DNA from: a virus
Direction: 5' to 3' (one strand)
Length of the DNA: 64,000 nucleotides
IMG/VR virus record: IMGVR_UViG_3300031918_000019
Coordinates: 1 to 64,000 of that record
Positions 60,390 to 64,000 of this stretch are shown here, piece after piece. Positions within the stretch are counted from its first letter, which is position 1, and every line of letters begins with the position of its first letter. The position numbers were made by a program, and so were the translations under genes. Under the pieces are notes generated by a model. That model made no database searches. It was not told the origin of the DNA and was given only the letters and a program-made list of their open reading frames with translations.

Positions 60390-60692
60390 TTATAATCTTA
60401 TTGTCTTACATACATTTTTATATTTATCTAAATTCGTATTTTTAATAGTCATTTGTTTAATGTCATCAAGCATTACATTACTTGCATCAGCAAATTGACT
60501 AAAGAAATCATTCTTTTCTAGTTCCTTATTCACTTCTTCTGTAATTGTTTTAAATATTTTAGATTTATTACTTGAAAATCGTTTGTATACTTGCTTGCTA
60601 TGTATTTTCTTACCTAAGTATGGAATCTTGTGATACCATCTATCATTGATAGTAACCATGTCTCTTAATTCTTGTTCTTTATTTTTATCCAT
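60390..60692 (-). CDS. Unknown phage protein
   Basis: 100 residues from ATG 60692 (SD AAGAAAGGTG). Charged helical sequence (RWYHKIPYLGKKIHSKQVYK, then ITEEVNKELEKNDFFSQF). No motif recognised. Directly before nrdJ in the same transcript. Confidence 0.5.
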   Translation of the reverse strand: MDKNKEQELRDMVTINDRWYHKIPYLGKKIHSKQVYKRFSSNKSKIFKTITEEVNKELEKNDFFSQFADASNVMLDDIKQMTIKNTNLDKYKNVCKTIRL

Positions 60693-60706
60693 TTCAATCA
60701 CCTTTC

Positions 60707-60847
60707 TTATTTAATTAAATATATTATTATCTTAGTGAAATAACTATATAAAGTCTCTTTTATGATAATAAGTTTCAATATAACTTTTTGATGCCATTTA
60801 AGTTTGCATCCTAGCCATGATTCTATGAAATTTATATCTGTAGTCAT
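60707..60847 (-). CDS. Small unknown protein (46 residues)
   Basis: ATG 60847 with a perfect SD AAGGAGG, four bases after the stop of the 60852 gene. FIESWLGCKLKWHQKVILKL resembles small phage proteins with a WxxxQ motif. C-terminus rich in Ile/Tyr/Lys. Clear translational signals make it a likely real gene. Confidence 0.6.
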   Translation of the reverse strand: MTTDINFIESWLGCKLKWHQKVILKLIIIKETLYSYFTKIIIYLIK

Positions 60848-60851
60848 TTTA

Positions 60852-61169
60852 TTAATCCTCCTTAACGAAACTAATATTTTCAATGTTTCCAGTTAATACA
60901 AATACATTACCTTCACACATTCCTACATCTAAACACATTTTACCTTCAACTTCTTGACCTTCTATATCTGTTAATTGCATTGTCACAGGTGTATTTAAGA
61001 ACTCTTCTAATTGTCCATGTTCTGCATGCCATTTCTTATCTTCCTCCAATGTTTCCATTAAATCTTTAATTGTTGGATAGTCTCTAAATCCATTATCTTG
61101 TAAATATAATTTAACCTCAGTCACTTTATCTTTCTCTGCACCAATTACCTTTGCTTGTCTTACTTCCAT
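60852..61169 (-). CDS. Unknown phage protein
   Basis: 105 residues, SD AAAGGAGAG. Alpha/beta protein (VTEVKLYLQDNGFRDYPTIK, then MQLTDIEGQEVEGKMCLDVG). No known motif. Preceded by GCTAGTAATAGCC copy 2 and by TTAATAAATTAATAGAAC. Confidence 0.55.
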   Translation of the reverse strand: MEVRQAKVIGAEKDKVTEVKLYLQDNGFRDYPTIKDLMETLEEDKKWHAEHGQLEEFLNTPVTMQLTDIEGQEVEGKMCLDVGMCEGNVFVLTGNIENISFVKED

Positions 61170-61266
61170 TTTTAATACACTCTCCTTTATTTATTGTTTT
61201 TATGTTCTATTAATTTATTAACTCTTGGTAAAATCAGCAATTTATTTGAATATTCGACCTCTGTAA

Positions 61267-61279
61267 GCTAGTAATAGCC
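61267..61279. repeat. GCTAGTAATAGCC hairpin, copy 2
   Basis: Same 13-mer as at 53393-53405, again in the spacer after one leftward gene and before the next one's TTAATAAATTAATA motif. Confidence 0.5.
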
Positions 61280-61289
61280 ACATTGTTAA

Positions 61290-61823
61290 TTAATCAATTA
61301 TCTTAATTTCAATATTTTTACCCTTTAATTCATGAAATATGTCTTTAACATATAAATCTCCAACTATATAATCGTCTGCTCCATGTCCACCACAATAATC
61401 TTCAAATGAAACAGTACCTTTATATTCTTTTTGAATAGTTGGTATAAAATAATGTTGTTCTAATCGAATTATAAGTTCTTCTTTTGTTGGTATTTTCTCT
61501 TTACTTTCATATGGTACTTCTATCTTTTCAGACATTGTATTATTAATTTTAGTATTTTCTATTTTAAATTCATATGTAATATCTCTTCCATAATAAGATT
61601 CCCAACATGCAGATATATCTATCTTTCTTATATTTGATACACTATCATATTTTTTATCTAATTCATTTAATGCACAAGATAAGTTGAATTCAAAATCTTT
61701 TGCTAATGGTAGATGAGTTATTTCATGTTCCACACAATCTTGCTTATAACTATAGTAATTTTCCTCATCAATTCTTTCTTCAAATACCTTTCCACAATAT
61801 TCACATACGGCTTGTTTTTTCAT
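61290..61823 (-). CDS. Zinc-finger-like protein, unknown
   Basis: 177 residues, SD AGAGGAGATATG. N-terminal CEYCGK followed by CVEHEITH gives a C2H2-type zinc site (residues 7-37). The rest is alpha/beta without recognisable motif (KGTVSFEDYCGGHGADDYIV). Nucleic-acid binding is possible. Confidence 0.6.
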   Translation of the reverse strand: MKKQAVCEYCGKVFEERIDEENYYSYKQDCVEHEITHLPLAKDFEFNLSCALNELDKKYDSVSNIRKIDISACWESYYGRDITYEFKIENTKINNTMSEKIEVPYESKEKIPTKEELIIRLEQHYFIPTIQKEYKGTVSFEDYCGGHGADDYIVGDLYVKDIFHELKGKNIEIKIID

Positions 61824-61856
61824 AATTCATATCTCCTCTATAATTTATTTAACTCT

Positions 61857-62090
61857 TTACATTATTTCCAATCCTTTAAGTGTTCGATATGTTTCATCAT
61901 GTAACTTTTTTGCAATATATTTAATTCTTTCTTCATTTATGTATTTTGAATAATATTCTAGTTCTTTATCAATTTCTTCATTAGTCATCCTTTTTAATTT
62001 TTGTAAGGCTAAGGACATTACAAATAATTCTTCTGATGTCAGTTTAGTTTCTAACTCTACTGAAAATAAGTCTTTAATATTTACATTCAC
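61857..62090 (-). CDS. Small helical protein, unknown
   Basis: 77 residues from GTG 62090 (SD GGAGTGG). Helical throughout (SEELFVMSLALQKLKRMTNE, EELEYYSKYI-like middle). No motif. Confidence 0.55.
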   Translation of the reverse strand: MNVNIKDLFSVELETKLTSEELFVMSLALQKLKRMTNEEIDKELEYYSKYINEERIKYIAKKLHDETYRTLKGLEIM

Positions 62091-62109
62091 TATTTAATCC
62101 ACTCCTTAA

Positions 62110-62328
62110 TCATTTATATCTTTTCCCGTCAGGGAATAAACCACTTAAACTCTTTCGTTTACTTCCGAATAATCCACTAAGGCTCTCAGATTCAGTTTTA
62201 AATAATCCAGTAGATTCATAAACTTTTTCATATTCTTCTTTTATCTTTTTGCTTTCAACTCCACAACTTGGACATCTTTTAAATATTTCATTAGTTATTA
62301 ATCCACAATTGCATTTGTAAAATATCAT
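62110..62328 (-). CDS. Small zinc-ribbon protein with SLSGLF repeats
   Basis: 72 residues; start overlaps the preceding stop (ATGA). CNCG and CPSCG form a zinc ribbon in the first 25 residues. The C-terminal half repeats GLF units (STGLFKTES, SLSGLFGSKRK, SLSGLFPDGKR), perhaps a short linear binding motif in three copies. Confidence 0.6.
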   Translation of the reverse strand: MIFYKCNCGLITNEIFKRCPSCGVESKKIKEEYEKVYESTGLFKTESESLSGLFGSKRKSLSGLFPDGKRYK

Positions 62329-62642
62329 TTAATCACTCCTTTTATTCTCCTTTTAAATTCATCATTGCCACATATTTCATCAATAAAATATAAGCCTTTC
62401 TCCCAACCATTACCTAATCTACTCATAAACTTATAAATCAAATAATGCCCTTTATCTATAATCTTAGATATTTTAATTTCATCTTCACACTCGAATCCAC
62501 TAATTGTATGTTTGTAAATGAGAATATCTCCTATATTTGCAAGTGGCATTTCTTTTCCAATAGATTCACACTCTCTAGCTTTCTTTTCATGTCTGTGTAG
62601 ATTATGGCATATTCCACATTGATAACATTTTACCTCTCTCAT
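62325..62642 (-). CDS. Zinc-finger-like protein, unknown
   Basis: 105 residues, SD AGAAGGTGAAAG. CYQCGICHNLHRHEKKAREC in the first 26 residues provides Cys/His ligands. The remaining beta-rich part (IGDILIYKHTISGFECEDEI) is SH3-like by impression. Coupled to the next zinc-ribbon gene. Confidence 0.6.
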   Translation of the reverse strand: MREVKCYQCGICHNLHRHEKKARECESIGKEMPLANIGDILIYKHTISGFECEDEIKISKIIDKGHYLIYKFMSRLGNGWEKGLYFIDEICGNDEFKRRIKGVIK

Positions 62643-62678
62643 TCTTTCACCTTCTTTTTATATTTAGCACATTTAATA

Positions 62679-63041
62679 CTATCTTCTTACATTTCCATAT
62701 TCGTCATAACCTAATTCTTTAATTGTATTTTGTTTAGCATATTCTAATATTGTTAATGATTGTTCTTTATTTATTTCACCAATTTGTTTAATCCCTTGTT
62801 CTTCAAATTCATCATATATGTAAGTATCCATGTACTCATTGATGATTGATTTATTATATACGGGTATTACACTTCCAAAACTAAATTGCATTCCATCTGG
62901 AGTACAACTAGATTTTCTACAACTCCTATCTATAACTAAGAAACCTATTCCTTCTATTTCAGCCTGAAATTCTCCACAATTACATCCATCACAATGCCAT
63001 CCGTACTCAGTCGTTTCAAGTTCATTTGTCACTCTCATCAT
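62679..63041 (-). CDS. Unknown protein, probably the C-terminal part of a split gene
   Basis: 120 residues from the first ATG, but no SD precedes it, unlike nearly every neighbour. The frame stays open upstream to 63137, through EYIYIETSEEEYVENYNEN, overlapping the end of the gene at 63107-63610. Loss of one TA unit in the (TA)6 tract at 63108-63120 would fuse both frames. Cys/His groups (WHCDGCNCGEF, RSCRKSSCTPDG) suggest a metal site. Confidence 0.5.
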   Translation of the reverse strand: MMRVTNELETTEYGWHCDGCNCGEFQAEIEGIGFLVIDRSCRKSSCTPDGMQFSFGSVIPVYNKSIINEYMDTYIYDEFEEQGIKQIGEINKEQSLTILEYAKQNTIKELGYDEYGNVRR

Positions 63042-63106
63042 TTGATAATAATTGAGCGTTACTATATTTTCATTATAATTTTCAACATACTCTTCTTCAC
63101 TTGTTT

Positions 63107-63610
63107 CTATATATATATATTCTTTAATAATATTTTTCTAGCAATTTTCAAACCTCGTAATTCATTTATTTCGATAGGAAGTCTTTTATTTAAATAATAT
63201 TGTCTATCTTTTAATTTTAAATAATCTTTATATAATAATTTACTAGTCTCTAAATCTTTAAATTCATTTTTAATATTATTAGATTCCTCTGTTAACTTAT
63301 TAATATTTCTTTTCTTACCATTGTATATAACATCTATTTCTTCTAAAGCTTTGTTTGTTTTGTCGCATCTTTTAATTTCCATTAATTTATTGCTTTCTTC
63401 AGATGCATTTTTATATAATTCTTGGAAATTGTCATTTGAGTTTATAAACTCTTCAAAATTTTTATAACTATCGCTTTTTTCACTATTGTCCCACATCGTA
63501 CAACCATTTTTAAATTCATATATTTTATCTTTTGTAAAACGTCCATTACCAGTAGTATAATATTTTCTATCGGTTTTTATAGCCTTAGTCTTAAAATTTA
63601 TTTTATTCAT
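63107..63610 (-). CDS. Unknown protein, probably the N-terminal part of a split gene
   Basis: 167 residues from ATG 63610 (SD AAGGAGTG). Lys/Asn/Glu-rich with a long helical middle (EEIDVIYNGKKRNINKLTEE). It ends at a TAG within a (TA)6 tract, and the next frame continues without its own ribosome binding site. Whether the stop is real, a programmed shift or a sequence error cannot be decided here. Confidence 0.5.
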   Translation of the reverse strand: MNKINFKTKAIKTDRKYYTTGNGRFTKDKIYEFKNGCTMWDNSEKSDSYKNFEEFINSNDNFQELYKNASEESNKLMEIKRCDKTNKALEEIDVIYNGKKRNINKLTEESNNIKNEFKDLETSKLLYKDYLKLKDRQYYLNKRLPIEINELRGLKIARKILLKNIYI

Positions 63611-63691
63611 TATAATCACTCCTTTATTATTTTCTTAATTTATTAAAAACCCATTAAAACTATTCATTTATTTTGATGTCCGTATTATAAA

Positions 63692-63967
63692 TCAAGAATA
63701 ATTTTCTATTAAATATTTTTCGATTGATGGTATTATAATATCTTTTGCTTTAAATTCTCCCATAAATTCTAATTCCATTGATTCTAAGTCAAAATTGAAT
63801 TTTTTATTAACAAATACAATTTCTTCATCAAATTCATCATATACAATTAGACATATCTGTTTATTTTCAATATCATAATTTACCTCGCATTCAACCTCAT
63901 CTTCAAAGATATTATATGCTATTCCATTTACTGCTCTATTAATTGAATCTTTTATTCTTTCCCACAT
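63692..63967 (-). CDS. Unknown phage protein
   Basis: 91 residues from ATG 63967 (SD AAGGAGG). Acidic alpha/beta protein (FEDEVECEVNYDIENKQICL, then FDLESMELEFMGEFKAKDII). No motif. First complete leftward gene from the right window edge. Confidence 0.55.
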   Translation of the reverse strand: MWERIKDSINRAVNGIAYNIFEDEVECEVNYDIENKQICLIVYDEFDEEIVFVNKKFNFDLESMELEFMGEFKAKDIIIPSIEKYLIENYS

Positions 63968-64000
63968 ATTATTTCCTCCTTGATTACTATAATATACCAA

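Noticed and set aside
1-64000. tRNA or rRNA genes
   Set aside because: No cloverleaf or rRNA-like sequence was recognised; the GC-richer spacers at 24140, 39600 and 41564 do not fit a tRNA fold.

Overview
The window is very AT-rich DNA from a large tailed phage or prophage of a low-G+C Firmicute, most likely Clostridium. Pointers to the host are the strong AAGGAG-type ribosome binding sites, sigma-A-like promoters, U-tailed intrinsic terminators, and the choline-binding-like cell-wall repeats in the endolysin and in a secreted protein. A RepL/RepA-like protein, two tyrosine recombinases and a PIN toxin-antitoxin pair would suit a plasmid-like prophage. A relationship to the large group III Clostridium botulinum/novyi phages is only a guess; no neurotoxin gene is present in this window.

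Layout. Bases 1-46902 are transcribed almost entirely rightward. They hold the end of a tape-measure gene, baseplate/tail genes (2427-3970), an accessory block (4131-9041), and a long run of receptor-binding or tail-fibre genes (9173-16499 and 25086-38684). The run is interrupted by the lysis cassette (amidase 16642, holin-like 17606), an IS3-family element (18382-19838) and mobile-nuclease genes (20104-24571). From 39729 to 46902 come a Rep-like protein, two tyrosine recombinases, a RusA-like resolvase, a further nuclease and small membrane proteins. A strong convergent terminator at 47163-47228 divides this from the leftward block (64000-47245), which carries nucleotide and DNA metabolism: class II ribonucleotide reductase (split by a group I intron with a LAGLIDADG gene), dUTPase, a ThyX-like protein, NAD-dependent DNA ligase, an adenine-methylase-like protein, an HNH nuclease, zinc-ribbon proteins and many small unknowns.

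Accessory block. It contains: (i) a secreted cell-wall-binding protein (4131) that shares a segment with the tape-measure protein; (ii) a Cro/CI-like repressor (5014) divergent from an acidic 120-residue protein across three 19-bp operators; (iii) an EDxHD nuclease (5925); (iv) a PIN toxin-antitoxin pair (7900-8546); (v) a compact convergent pair, namely a 42-residue membrane peptide gene (8830-8958, minus) and an antisense-like small RNA (8627-8708, plus). The RNA matches the complement of the peptide's start-codon region and of its terminator loop, as in type I toxin-antitoxin loci of the Fst/par type. Farther right, a secreted HExxH metalloprotease-like gene (14546) has its own perfect consensus promoter inside the fibre cluster and looks like a lysogenic-conversion cargo gene.

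Two window-wide patterns stand out. An AT-rich motif close to TTAAYAAATTAATATAA lies a short distance upstream of the ribosome binding site of many genes on both strands, always in gene orientation. A family of similar intrinsic terminators ending in TTTTTATTATG separates the rightward genes; the IS element sits in the loop of one of them. All function assignments come from reading the sequence; no database search was run.
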